A stretch of DNA of 64,000 nucleotides, taken from Echinicola rosea. Its GTDB lineage: Bacteria > Bacteroidota > Bacteroidia > Cytophagales > Cyclobacteriaceae. Under the pieces are notes generated by a model, which was not told where the DNA came from, made no database searches, and saw only the letters and a program-made list of their open reading frames with translations. This document shows positions 17,859 to 26,011 of the stretch, in pieces. The stretch lies in the NCBI RefSeq assembly GCF_005281475.1, contig NZ_CP040106.1, forward strand, positions 3,190,501 through 3,254,500, in the 5' to 3' direction. Each line of letters opens with the position of its first letter. Within the stretch, counting starts at the first letter, position 1. The translations under genes were made by a program, and so were the position numbers.

Positions 17859-19442
17859 ATGAAGAAAATGAGAAGTGCCTGGTTGGTCAGTTTAGCGTTA
17901 TGGGTGGTAGCTGGTTCTGCTTGTCAATCGGGCAAAGAAGTACGAAATGAGGAATTTGCTGTCGATCCAGTGGCTATTGTCAATCCCGTTTTGCCTGGCG
18001 ATCACCCTGATCCGACGGTGGTAAAGGTAGGCGAGTTTTATTACGCTTCTGCTACATCCAATGAATGGGCGCCACTCTTTCCGATCTTCAAGTCAGCCGA
18101 TTTGGTAAATTGGGAAATTGTAAACTATGTCTTTCCAGAAGGCGCCCCAGACTGGGCAAGGAATAATTTCTGGGCCCCAGAATTGGCCTATGATGAAAAG
18201 CAAGGGAAGGTTTACGCCTACTACACGGCAAGGGATAAGGAAAGCAACCGGCTTAGCGTGGCGGTGGCCAGTGCGGACTCACCTGAGGGGACATTTACGG
18301 ACCATGGTCCATTGGTGGCGCAGGAGTTGGGTTCCATTGATGCTTATGAAGTTCGGGATGAAAAAGGTAAGCTCTTTTTGACTTGGAAGGAGGATGGTAA
18401 TAGCAAAGGACAACCGACTCCCATTTGGGCACAAGAAATCAATGAGGAAAGGACCGAACTACTTGGAGAACCCCATGAGCTTTTCCGCAATGACGAGGAA
18501 TGGGAAATGCACCTGATCGAAGGCATCAGCATTTTCCGGAAAAATGATTACTTCTACGCGACCTATTCGGCAGGAGCCTGCTGTGACGTCGCCTGTAATT
18601 ACAGGGCAGGGGTAGCCAGGGCAAAAAACCTCTTAGGCCCCTGGGAAAAGTATGAAAAGAATCCCGTATTGATGGACAATGCCGATTGGAAATGTGCAGG
18701 GCATGGAACAGTGGTAAAAAAAGGAGATGATCATTATTTGCTCTACCATGCCTATAGTACAGTTGGAAGTGTCTATGTAGGAAGGGAAGGCGTATTGGAA
18801 AAAATCAATTGGACGGAAGATGGTTGGCCTGTTTTCGAAAATAAAGCAACTTATGACCGGGAAAAGTCCTCGCTGACATATACTGATGATTTTAGTGGGA
18901 GCCTGAACCCGATCTGGCAATGGCGAGTGACCCAACATATCCAGTACACCACTGGTGATCATGGACTTATTTTGGATGCCTCTGAGGAAAATGAGCAGCT
19001 GGGTACCCTGTTGGTGCAGAAATCTACCTCTCCTGATTACACCATCGAAGTGACGATTGATCCCGCTGAAAGTGACGCTATGGGAGGGATCCTTTTGGTG
19101 GGCGGTGCCCATAACGGATTTGGTGCACCCGTGGCTGGAATGGGCATAGCGGTCACAGATGGAGAAGTCCAGGTGATCGAAAACCGCGACCAAGCTTTGG
19201 AGGTAAAAGCTACAGGGAAATTGGCTGGCCATGCGGTGGTGAAGTTGAAAATGGAGGTGACAGAAGGACATTTGTTGAGCTTTAGCTACCTTCAGGACGG
19301 TGCCGAATGGAGCACGGTAGGAGGCCAGTACGATGCGGCTCACTTGGTGCCTTGGGGCATGGGCTATCGCTTGGGAATTTTTGCCAAAGGCAAAACTGAC
19401 CAACAAGTGAACTACAAGCAGGTAAATATCTCCGCGAATTGA
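17859..19442 (+). CDS. GH43 lipoprotein with C-terminal beta-sandwich domain
   Basis: Start chosen at 17859, giving a lipoprotein signal with lipobox AGSAC. The mature 500-aa protein has an N-terminal GH43 propeller (to about residue 330) with Asp in GDHPDPTVVKV, Asp in SIDAYEVRDEKG and Glu in LIEGISIFRKND. A C-terminal domain of about 180 residues (YTDDFSGSLNPIWQWRV onward) resembles the concanavalin-like sandwich attached to GH43 xylosidases and arabinofuranosidases. The frame is open back to 17778 inside the previous gene, but the lipoprotein start is preferred. It is likely anchored to a periplasmic or outer membrane face and acts on arabinan or arabinoxylan fragments. Confidence 0.85.
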   Translation: MKKMRSAWLVSLALWVVAGSACQSGKEVRNEEFAVDPVAIVNPVLPGDHPDPTVVKVGEFYYASATSNEWAPLFPIFKSADLVNWEIVNYVFPEGAPDWARNNFWAPELAYDEKQGKVYAYYTARDKESNRLSVAVASADSPEGTFTDHGPLVAQELGSIDAYEVRDEKGKLFLTWKEDGNSKGQPTPIWAQEINEERTELLGEPHELFRNDEEWEMHLIEGISIFRKNDYFYATYSAGACCDVACNYRAGVARAKNLLGPWEKYEKNPVLMDNADWKCAGHGTVVKKGDDHYLLYHAYSTVGSVYVGREGVLEKINWTEDGWPVFENKATYDREKSSLTYTDDFSGSLNPIWQWRVTQHIQYTTGDHGLILDASEENEQLGTLLVQKSTSPDYTIEVTIDPAESDAMGGILLVGGAHNGFGAPVAGMGIAVTDGEVQVIENRDQALEVKATGKLAGHAVVKLKMEVTEGHLLSFSYLQDGAEWSTVGGQYDAAHLVPWGMGYRLGIFAKGKTDQQVNYKQVNISAN

Positions 19443-19794
19443 TTGGCTGAAGTTTACCCTGCTGTCATTGAAAGCGGTGTTTGCAGTGATGAAAGGGGAG
19501 GGCAGATGGACCATGAAGCCATCTCGTTTTCGAGCAAAAGATTGCTTCACTCCGCTGCCGCAGCGTTCGCTATGACGATTTAACCCGGATTATGCGTTAG
19601 GAATCGTAGTGAGAGCTGAAATTGCAAGAAAATCAGTTAGTTTGGAGGCATTAGCGTAGCACCGCTACGGTTATGCCGAAAACTAAAGTATAACGGCTGA
19701 TTTTGAAGCAGTTTAAGGTCGCAACAGATAGGATAATGCATATTCCGGGTTTAAGAAGAACAATATTAAGAAATATCATATAACCCACTTTATA
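19443..19794. repeat. intergenic repeats: CGTCA-type fragment plus 171-bp inverted-end element
   Basis: Positions 19530-19577 hold the 3' half of the CGTCACTGCGAGG-type repeat. Positions 19582-19752 are a full copy of a 171-bp element beginning AACCCGGATTATGCGTTAG and ending GCATATTCCGGGTT, so the ends are inverted. Related copies are at 51184-51377 (same strand), 61653-61822 (reverse) and 39417-39554 (reverse, degenerate). No gene. Confidence 0.75.
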
Positions 19795-20808
19795 ATGAGA
19801 ACTACGTTAGCATTAACAGCACTGGCACTGGCCGGGACAGTAGCTTGCCAGTCAAAAACCTCAAAAGATAGCACGGCGACTTCAGCAAAAGTCGAAGAGA
19901 CGAAACGTGCTGGAAACCCGATCGTAGAAGGTTGGTATGCAGATCCGGAAGGAATTATTTATGGGGATACTTATTGGGTTTACCCTACTTATTCGGATGA
20001 GTATGAAAAGCAAGTCTTTATGGATGCTTTTTCTTCCAAGGATCTTGTGAACTGGACCAAGCATGAGCGCATCATTGATACTGCAGAGGTGAAATGGGCA
20101 GAAAAAGCCATGTGGGCACCAGGTGTCATCAGCAAGGACGATAAGTATTACCTGTTTTTTGCAGCCAATGATGTACATGAAGGAGAAGTTGGCGGCATTG
20201 GCGTGGCCGTGGCCGATCAGCCGCAGGGACCGTTTAAGGATTTGCTCGGTGAGCCATTGATCAATGAAATCGTCAACGGAGCACAGCCGATCGATCAATA
20301 TATTTTTAAGGATCAAGACGGTACCTTCTATATGTATTACGGTGGATGGGGACATTGTAATGTGGTAAAGCTTAATGAGGACTTTACCGGTATCGTGCCA
20401 TTTGAAGATGGAGAGCTGTACAAGGAGGTGACACCTGAAGGCTATGTGGAAGGGCCATTCATGTTTATTAAAGATGGCAAATATTATTTTATGTGGTCTG
20501 AAGGTGGCTGGGGAGGTCCTGATTATTCGGTAGCCTATGCGATTGCAGATAGCCCTTTTGGCCCTTTTGAAAGAGAAGATATCATCCTCCAGCAAGATGC
20601 GGAGGTAGCCACAGGCGCTGGACACCACTCTGTGATACATGCTCCGGGAGAGGAAGACTATTATATCGTTTATCACAGAAGACCACTTACGGAAACTCAC
20701 CATAATCACCGAGTGACCTGCATCGATAAGATGGAGTTTGATAAAAACGGTAAGATCAAACCAGTGAAAATTACCTTTGAAGGTGTGGCTGCTGATCCGT
20801 TACAGTAA
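19795..20808 (+). CDS. GH43 lipoprotein, probable arabinosidase
   Basis: A 337-aa lipoprotein (signal MRTTLALTALALAGTVAC, Cys at residue 18). The GH43 propeller has the full acidic triad: Asp in GWYADPEGI, Asp in QPIDQYIFKDQDG and Glu in YVEGPFMFIKDG. The late segment ATGAGHHSVIHA carries the His usual for GH43 arabinosidases. It lies behind a 352-bp repeat-filled gap, so it may have a separate promoter. It probably releases arabinose from oligosaccharides in the periplasm. The subfamily cannot be fixed without a search. Confidence 0.88.
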   Translation: MRTTLALTALALAGTVACQSKTSKDSTATSAKVEETKRAGNPIVEGWYADPEGIIYGDTYWVYPTYSDEYEKQVFMDAFSSKDLVNWTKHERIIDTAEVKWAEKAMWAPGVISKDDKYYLFFAANDVHEGEVGGIGVAVADQPQGPFKDLLGEPLINEIVNGAQPIDQYIFKDQDGTFYMYYGGWGHCNVVKLNEDFTGIVPFEDGELYKEVTPEGYVEGPFMFIKDGKYYFMWSEGGWGGPDYSVAYAIADSPFGPFEREDIILQQDAEVATGAGHHSVIHAPGEEDYYIVYHRRPLTETHHNHRVTCIDKMEFDKNGKIKPVKITFEGVAADPLQ

Positions 20809-21266
20809 TTTCCTGAGGTAGCGGAAGGAGGTATGACAACTTTACTGTTCGGGATTTACAATTCCGAGCTGGGATAAGGGGGATTTGAAATCCCCCTAGA
20901 CCATTTGTCAGTAGCACAAACATCAAAAAGGATATTTTAGATCTCCGGTGACTTACGTGCATTAGCCTGACGAATAAGTTTGTCCCAGATAGAGAAGTAT
21001 GACGAAGTTATGTTGGTTTCACTATGTGGGACAGCTGCATTTGTAAGGACGCTACGATTTAAAAACAATTATTATCGTCCGACTAAATTTTACATAGACT
21101 GAAAAAGTAGGTTTAAACGATAATCGGAAAGATTTTTTCGATTTTCTAAAACTAGCCCGTACGCAGAAGAGGTGATCAAAAAGTCCCCTTTAGGAGGGTA
21201 GGGATGAATTTTAACGAAATTCCTTCCAAAGCAAAGGCTTTGCTCGGACGTCACTAAAAAAGCATT
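20809..21266. repeat. intergenic region with short ATTTGNAAT-core hairpins
   Basis: Two perfect or near-perfect hairpins, at about 20850-20866 (CGGGATTTACAATTCCG) and 20876-20897 (GGGGGATTTGAAATCCCCC), belong to the small stem-loop family seen also at 24033, 36401, 36432, 36894 and 39276. The rest, 20900-21266, shows no gene and no clear repeat. Confidence 0.55.
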
Positions 21267-22433
21267 ATGATAAAGAAACCTATAAACCTAATCGCTTCGT
21301 TGAGCTTGGCAGCCATGCTGTTGAGTTGTGGAGGCCAACAGCAGACACAAGAAAAAACCCAAAGCACCGCAGTTGCTACAGCGGCCAAAGGAGAAAGATG
21401 GAGCAAGGAAAAAGCCAAGGCTTGGTATGCAGCCCAAGATTGGCTAGTCGGGGCTAATTTTAATCCCAGCAATTCCATTAATCAATTGGAGATGTGGCAG
21501 GAGGATACTTTTTCGCCAGAATTGATCGATAAAGAACTGGGCTGGGCAGAAGATATCGGCATGAACACCATGCGAGTGTACCTGCATGATCTGGCATATC
21601 AGCAAGATCCTGAGGGCTTTTTGGATCGAATGGACCAGATGCTGGTGCTGATGGAAAAGCACCATATGAAGCCATTGTTCGTGATATTTGACTCCTGTTG
21701 GGACCCGTTTCCAGAAGCCGGAGATCAACGTGCACCCAAACCCCATGTCCATAATTCCGGTTGGGTGCAGAGTCCCGGCTTTTATGCCTTGGAAGATAGT
21801 ACTCAATATCCAAGGTTGGAAAAATATGTGAAAGCGGTGGTAGGCAGGTTTGCCAATGATGACCGAATTTTGGGATGGGATATATGGAATGAACCAGACA
21901 ATGATACGGGCGTTTCTTACCGTGACAAGGAACACCCCAATAAGGTAGATTATGTATTGCCGTTGATGAAGGATGCCTTTGCGTGGGCGAGGTCACAACA
22001 TCCTTCGCAGCCATTGACCTCCGGTGTATGGTTGGGAGATTGGTCTTCGGAGGAGGTGATGACGCCACTCCAATTGGCACAGCTTCATCTTTCTGATATT
22101 ATTTCCTTTCACAACTACGACTCACCAGAAGAGTTCCAAAAGCGCATCAATTGGCTGAAACGGTATGATCGGCCGATGATGTGTACCGAATACATGGCCC
22201 GTCCAAATGGCAGCACCTTTGAAGGCTTTTTGCCTATTGCCAAGGAGGAAAATATAGCGATGTTCAACTGGGGATTGGTAGATGGAAAAACCCAGACCAA
22301 GTATCCATGGGACAGTTGGGAAAAGGACTACACTGCTGAGCCTGACCTTTGGTTTCATGAAGTGTTCCATACAGATGGGACGCCGTACAAAAAATCAGAA
22401 ACAGACTTGATCAAATCCCTCACGGAAAGATGA
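21267..22433 (+). CDS. clan GH-A (GH5-like) glycoside hydrolase lipoprotein
   Basis: A 388-aa lipoprotein (signal with SLAAMLLSCGG, Cys near residue 19). The mature part is a TIM barrel of clan GH-A. The acid/base Glu is in WDIWNEPDN (near residue 207) and the nucleophile Glu in MMCTEYMARP (near 308), both with the expected spacing. Early strands VGANFNPSN and MNTMRVYLHD are typical of GH5-like enzymes. The exact family (GH5 or a newer GH-A family) is not certain. Its stop codon overlaps the next ATG in ATGA, so it is translationally coupled to the exo-arabinanase-like gene. This suggests the two act on the same pectic or arabinan substrate. Confidence 0.8.
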   Translation: MIKKPINLIASLSLAAMLLSCGGQQQTQEKTQSTAVATAAKGERWSKEKAKAWYAAQDWLVGANFNPSNSINQLEMWQEDTFSPELIDKELGWAEDIGMNTMRVYLHDLAYQQDPEGFLDRMDQMLVLMEKHHMKPLFVIFDSCWDPFPEAGDQRAPKPHVHNSGWVQSPGFYALEDSTQYPRLEKYVKAVVGRFANDDRILGWDIWNEPDNDTGVSYRDKEHPNKVDYVLPLMKDAFAWARSQHPSQPLTSGVWLGDWSSEEVMTPLQLAQLHLSDIISFHNYDSPEEFQKRINWLKRYDRPMMCTEYMARPNGSTFEGFLPIAKEENIAMFNWGLVDGKTQTKYPWDSWEKDYTAEPDLWFHEVFHTDGTPYKKSETDLIKSLTER

Positions 22434-23560
22434 TAGAGGGGATGGACAAGGGGATTTTAGCAATCATCATGTTTATAACTTCTTGCTTTGGGGCAGGAAG
22501 TCCCCCTGATCCCAATAACTATACGATTCGCTGGGATAAATCCTCGTTGGAGAAAGTTTCAGCGGATGGATATCGCTATGCAGGCTATGCCAGATGCCGG
22601 GAATTGGCAGATGGTAATCTGGGATTGGCGTATGAGGCCAGCGGCAATATTTTGTTTAGAATCAGAACCGAAAAGGGGTGGAAAGCGCCAGTTCTTGTGG
22701 CTGCCGAAACACCCGGTATAGGGTTGGCAGTGCCGGATTTTACCGTTTTGGAGAATGGAGATATATTGTTAGGGTATAATCCCCGACCAAGGAGAAACAC
22801 CCAAGGCAAGCACTTCGGCATTCGGACGGTAAGAAGCACGGACAATGGAAATACATGGAAAGACGACCAGCTGGTGTATGAAGCTGGGACTAGCTTCAGT
22901 GATGGCTGCTGGGAACCGGTGTTTCTCCAACTTCCAGATGGGGACATTCAGCTTTACTTTGCCGACGAAAGCATCTTTACCCAGTCCAATGAGCAGCGAA
23001 TAGCCATGGTTTCCTCCGCGGATGGTGGTGCTACTTGGAGTACGGAACCTAAAACAGTGAGTTTTAGTGAAGGATCCAGAGATGGAATGCCAGTTCCCAT
23101 TTGGCTGGAAAAGCAGAAGCGTATTGCCTTGGCGATAGAGGACAATGGGTTTGGTCCTTTCAAACCCTATATTCTTTATAGTGAAGGCAAAGAATGGGAA
23201 GAGGGAGTAAGCCGAGATTCCCCCAAACGATTATACGCCATGGCTGATAGTTTGCCCCAGAATGATTATGCAGGGGCTCCCTACTTGGCCCAAGCATCAA
23301 ATGGATTGACCTTGCTATCTTTTCAGTGGGGTGATAAGCTTGAAAATGCACAAATGGCAGTGGCGATTGGAGATGATCAGGTCCAAAACTTCACCAATAC
23401 AACATGGCCTTTTCCTTTAGCAAAAGGCAAAATTGGTCATTGGAATAGCTTGATGGTATTGTCTGATGGAAAAATTATTGCGCTAACTAGCACTAATGGT
23501 TTTAGCAGTAATGGCCAGACGGAAGTTTGGATGATTATGGGAGAATTGAGTATGAAATAG
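22430..23560 (+). CDS. GH93-like exo-arabinanase candidate (sialidase fold)
   Basis: A 376-aa secreted protein whose start overlaps the previous stop by 4 nt (ATGA). A second ATG at 22442 gives a shorter lipoprotein-like signal with ITSCFG. The body is a sialidase-type propeller with Asp-box-like motifs (RSTDNGNTWKDD, SSADGGATWS) and the segment CWEPVFLQLPDG. GH93 exo-1,5-alpha-L-arabinanases share this fold, and they occur with GH43 enzymes in arabinan loci. The family call is by pattern and context. An ordinary sialidase is unlikely because the N-terminal Arg triad pattern is not evident. It ends the left half of the arabinan locus. Confidence 0.7.
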   Translation: MIEGMDKGILAIIMFITSCFGAGSPPDPNNYTIRWDKSSLEKVSADGYRYAGYARCRELADGNLGLAYEASGNILFRIRTEKGWKAPVLVAAETPGIGLAVPDFTVLENGDILLGYNPRPRRNTQGKHFGIRTVRSTDNGNTWKDDQLVYEAGTSFSDGCWEPVFLQLPDGDIQLYFADESIFTQSNEQRIAMVSSADGGATWSTEPKTVSFSEGSRDGMPVPIWLEKQKRIALAIEDNGFGPFKPYILYSEGKEWEEGVSRDSPKRLYAMADSLPQNDYAGAPYLAQASNGLTLLSFQWGDKLENAQMAVAIGDDQVQNFTNTTWPFPLAKGKIGHWNSLMVLSDGKIIALTSTNGFSSNGQTEVWMIMGELSMK

Positions 23561-23706
23561 TTTTTTAAACAGTGGGATGAATTTTATTTGCCAATCACGA
23601 AGCCTATGCTTACCAGGTTGCGGTTGATTTCTAACGATTTCAATAATTCAATAAAACTGTTGTTTTGATACTGAATAAAAAATAATTTAATTATTTTGTT
23701 GAATAA
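23561..23706. other. short AT-rich leader before the first tRNA-like unit
   Basis: No gene is seen. The sequence is AT-rich and runs up to the -33 box of the first tRNA-like transcription unit, with partial similarity to 36520-36567 in front of the second unit. Confidence 0.4.
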
Positions 23707-23738
23707 TTTGCAAAATAAAGAAGGTGTTATTACCTTTA
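23707..23738 (+). promoter_or_regulatory. Bacteroidota-type promoter of tRNA-like RNA copy 1
   Basis: TTTG at 23707-23710, a 20-nt spacer, then TACCTTTA at 23731-23738. This fits the primary sigma consensus of Bacteroidota (TTTG, 19-21 nt, TAnnTTTG). The same boxes and spacing occur before copy 2, while the spacer bases differ. Confidence 0.7.
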
Positions 23739-23773
23739 CATCATAAGGAAAAGACAAAAGGTCTTTTAGATAC

Positions 23774-23897
23774 TGTAGAGTGATGAAATTGGCAGACATG
23801 CCCCCCTGTCTCGGGGGTGGGGAGTTTGGGATAAAGCAAACATGGAGCTCGTGTTTTGCCTAACTGCCCCGTGGAGGTTCGAGTCCTTCTCCTACAG
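23774..23897 (+). ncRNA. tRNA-like RNA with GUC anticodon and very long variable arm, copy 1
   Basis: The sequence folds as a cloverleaf. The D-arm has ATG/CAT with a GG in the loop. The anticodon arm is CCCCC, loop CTGTCTC, GGGGG, with U33 and anticodon GTC at 23808-23810. The T-arm is GGAGG, loop TTCGAGT, CCTTC. A variable arm of about 53 nt closes with GGGG/CCCC and an inner GCAAA/TTTGC hairpin. The acceptor TGTAGAG/TCCTACA has one A-C mismatch and one G-U, so this copy is slightly weaker than copy 2. The base after the stem is G, then CAG, so no CCA is encoded. The body looks leucine/serine-like (class II), but GUC and G73 are Asp features. Base 37 is U, which is unusual. It may be a charged tRNA variant, a regulatory tRNA mimic or a decaying tRNA. 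Confidence 0.65.
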
Positions 23898-23928
23898 CAG
23901 GTTATTTTGGGTTTATTGTTAATTGACT

Positions 23929-23960
23929 AAAGCTATGAGATTGTTTTCATAGCTTTTTTT
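23929..23960 (+). terminator. rho-independent terminator of tRNA-like RNA copy 1
   Basis: A perfect 10-bp stem (AAAGCTATGA 23929-23938 with TCATAGCTTT 23947-23956), an 8-nt loop and a T-tract to 23960. It is identical in copy 2. Confidence 0.85.
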
Positions 23961-23993
23961 CATTTAAGGCAATTTTACTTGTTTTCGGCTTAT

Positions 23994-24950
23994 TTCGTCT
24001 AGTCCTCATTTGGGATGCGGACTTCCGAGTAAGGCATTTGTAATGCCACCCGTATAGTAAAAACTTGATCTCGTTTTAAACCACCATCACTGTTTAAAAG
24101 AAACCATATATGATGGTATATATATTTCGTGCCGCTGGCACTTCCTAGAGCGGTGGAGAACACCTCTCCATCCTGCGGCTGAATCCGCAGGTTACTGTAT
24201 AGGCCATGCCGCTGGCATTATAACCATGAATATCAATGTCGTTTATGAAGGAAAAAAGCTGGGGAGAGGTTAAGGGCATGTTACGATGTACAATTGTAGG
24301 TCAAAGCCCAATCGTGGGGCTACTGTCCAACAGCTCTACGATTCCACAGTTCTACAATTAACTCAAAACCCTTTTTAAGCAATGGTGAGAAAATTGAATT
24401 TCAAAAAATCCATGTAGAAATTCTTCGCACCTCACTGGTCCTCATTTGGGATGTGGAGTGATGAGAAGGGCATTTATGTGCAATGATAAACCGAGGTCAA
24501 ATTGTGGGACTACAGTCCAACAATTCTACAATTCCACAGTTCTACAAATAACGCTAAATCCATTATCATCATAAATCACCTATTCGTCTAGTCCTCATTT
24601 GGGATGCGGACTTCCGAGTAAGGCATTTGTAATGCCACCCGTATAGTAAAAACTTGATCTCGTTTTAAACCACCATCACTGTTTAAAAGAAACCATATAT
24701 GATGGTATATATATTTCGTGCCGCTGGCACTTCCCAGAGCGGTGGAGAACACCTCTCCATCCTGCGGCTGAATCCGCAGGTTACTGTATAGGCCATGCCG
24801 CTGGCATTATAACCATGAACATCAATGTCGTTTATGAAGGAAAAAGCTGGGGAGAGGTTAAGGGCATGTTACGATGTACAACTGTAGGTCAAAGCCCAAT
24901 CGTGGGACTACTGTCCAACAGCTCTACGATTCCACAGTTCTACAATTAAC
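23994..24950. repeat. 368-bp near-identical direct repeat pair with a partial third unit
   Basis: Copy A (23994-24362) and copy B (24583-24950) are nearly identical, differing at only a few bases. Between them, 24420-24582 repeats fragments of the same unit (TCCTCATTTGGGATG, CCACAGTTCTACAA, ACGCTAAA..CATT). Each copy holds small hairpins (GGCATTTGTAATGCC, CTGCGGCTGAATCCGCAG). No open frame is conserved. The first 55 bp also occur after the second tRNA-like RNA, near 36890-36942. Confidence 0.8.
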
Positions 24951-25076
24951 GCTAAACCCATTACCTTTCATAAATCACCTAAAAAAATACCCATAAATTA
25001 GAAATTAGGCTTGATTCCAATATGACAAGATAAAAGTGAACGGAAATGGTAAATGCCCGGTCGATTGAGGTCGAAT
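24951..25076. other. intergenic stretch before the sigma-factor promoter
   Basis: Nothing recognisable apart from the tail of the direct repeat (up to about 24980). Confidence 0.35.
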
Positions 25077-25108
25077 TTTGCGAATAACTGAATTTTTGCA
25101 CACCTTTA
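25077..25108 (+). promoter_or_regulatory. probable promoter of the sigma-factor gene
   Basis: TTTG at 25077-25080, exactly 20 nt, then CACCTTTA at 25101-25108, one base off the TAnnTTTG consensus. The start codon is at 25140. The boxes resemble those of the two tRNA-like units. Confidence 0.5.
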
Positions 25109-25139
25109 GGGAGATTATCACCCTCACTCTACCGCATTT

Positions 25140-25736
25140 ATGTCCTTTTCAAACCTTAATCAAAGTGAAAACATAACCGTTGAGCAGCTTGTCAGTGGCA
25201 ATGAACAAGCTTTCTCCGCACTATTCGAGGAATATTCCCCCCAAGTGTATTATATCGGACTTAAATACTTGAAATCACAAGATTTGGCCAATGACGTGGT
25301 GCAGGAAACTTTCCTAAAGCTCTGGAACTACAGGTCACACATTGATACCACCAAACCGATCAAGCCACTGATCGTAACCTTTGCCAAACGGATTATTCTT
25401 AATTTGATACGCGATGAAAAGCGTAAAATTCTCAAGCACCTGGAAATCTATGCCATCTCCAGTCCGTTCTCCAATAAAACCGAGGAACAGGTGATTTTTA
25501 ATGAGACGCACCAAGTGTACCAAGAGGCCATAAAGTCCCTTCCTGAACGGAGAAGAAAGGTTTTTTTACTTAAATCTGCTGAAGGGAAAAGCAATGAAGA
25601 AGTGGCTGAGGAGCTGGGCCTATCTGTCAATACCGTCAAATCCCAATACACCAAAGCCCTTCATACCATCCGCGAATTCGTCTCCAAGTATTACATAATC
25701 CTGGCCATTGCGGTAGCAGCGACCGAGAGGTTGTAG
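25140..25736 (+). CDS. ECF-type RNA polymerase sigma factor
   Basis: A 198-aa sigma-70 family protein. Region 2 lies at about residues 25-90 (FSALFEEYSPQVYYIGLKYL, then ANDVVQETFLKLWNYR). Region 4 is at about 133-185, with an HTH (KSNEEVAEELGLSVNTVKSQ). There is no region 3, as usual for ECF factors. The short hydrophobic C-terminal tail is common in Bacteroidota members. The gene precedes a FecR anti-sigma factor and a SusC with an STN domain. This is the standard trans-envelope switch: substrate binding at SusC frees the sigma factor to transcribe the downstream susCD operon. It therefore probably responds to the D-amino-acid-containing substrate of the locus. Confidence 0.93.
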   Translation: MSFSNLNQSENITVEQLVSGNEQAFSALFEEYSPQVYYIGLKYLKSQDLANDVVQETFLKLWNYRSHIDTTKPIKPLIVTFAKRIILNLIRDEKRKILKHLEIYAISSPFSNKTEEQVIFNETHQVYQEAIKSLPERRRKVFLLKSAEGKSNEEVAEELGLSVNTVKSQYTKALHTIREFVSKYYIILAIAVAATERL

Positions 25737-26011
25737 TCTTGAAGTGAGCGTGATAATAGTGCATTATGGAAACTTGGAGCCTTCGAGCCTTTGTGGCCGA
25801 CGAGATAGGTGGTATTGAGTTAAAAAACTCCATGCATGTGGTTCCGCAGCACAGCGCGGTTGGAACAACAGGTGATACCTTTACCTCCAAACTTTTCAAC
25901 CTTACCACCTCCAAACTTTCTAACCTATTTCGCCGATTGTTAAACTTTTTTTAATACTAGCGTAATACTTTTCCTTGGATTGGGTGTATTCCTACCAAAC
26001 ACCCCAAGTCA

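Noticed and set aside
22430..23560. True sialidase (GH33)
   Set aside because: Asp boxes are present but the usual Arg triad is not recognisable, and the surrounding genes are arabinan enzymes, so GH93-like is preferred.
23774..23897. Ordinary tRNA-Leu or tRNA-Ser call
   Set aside because: The anticodon is GUC, base 37 is U and the variable arm is about 53 nt, so a standard decoding tRNA is not supported. A selenocysteine tRNA is excluded because the anticodon is not UCA.
23994..24950. CRISPR-like array
   Set aside because: Only two long copies about 220 bp apart with no short regular repeats and no cas genes.
25766..25954. 62-aa frame between the sigma and anti-sigma genes
   Set aside because: Composition looks like low-complexity repeats (ACCTCCAAACTTT) and there is no homology that I can recognise.
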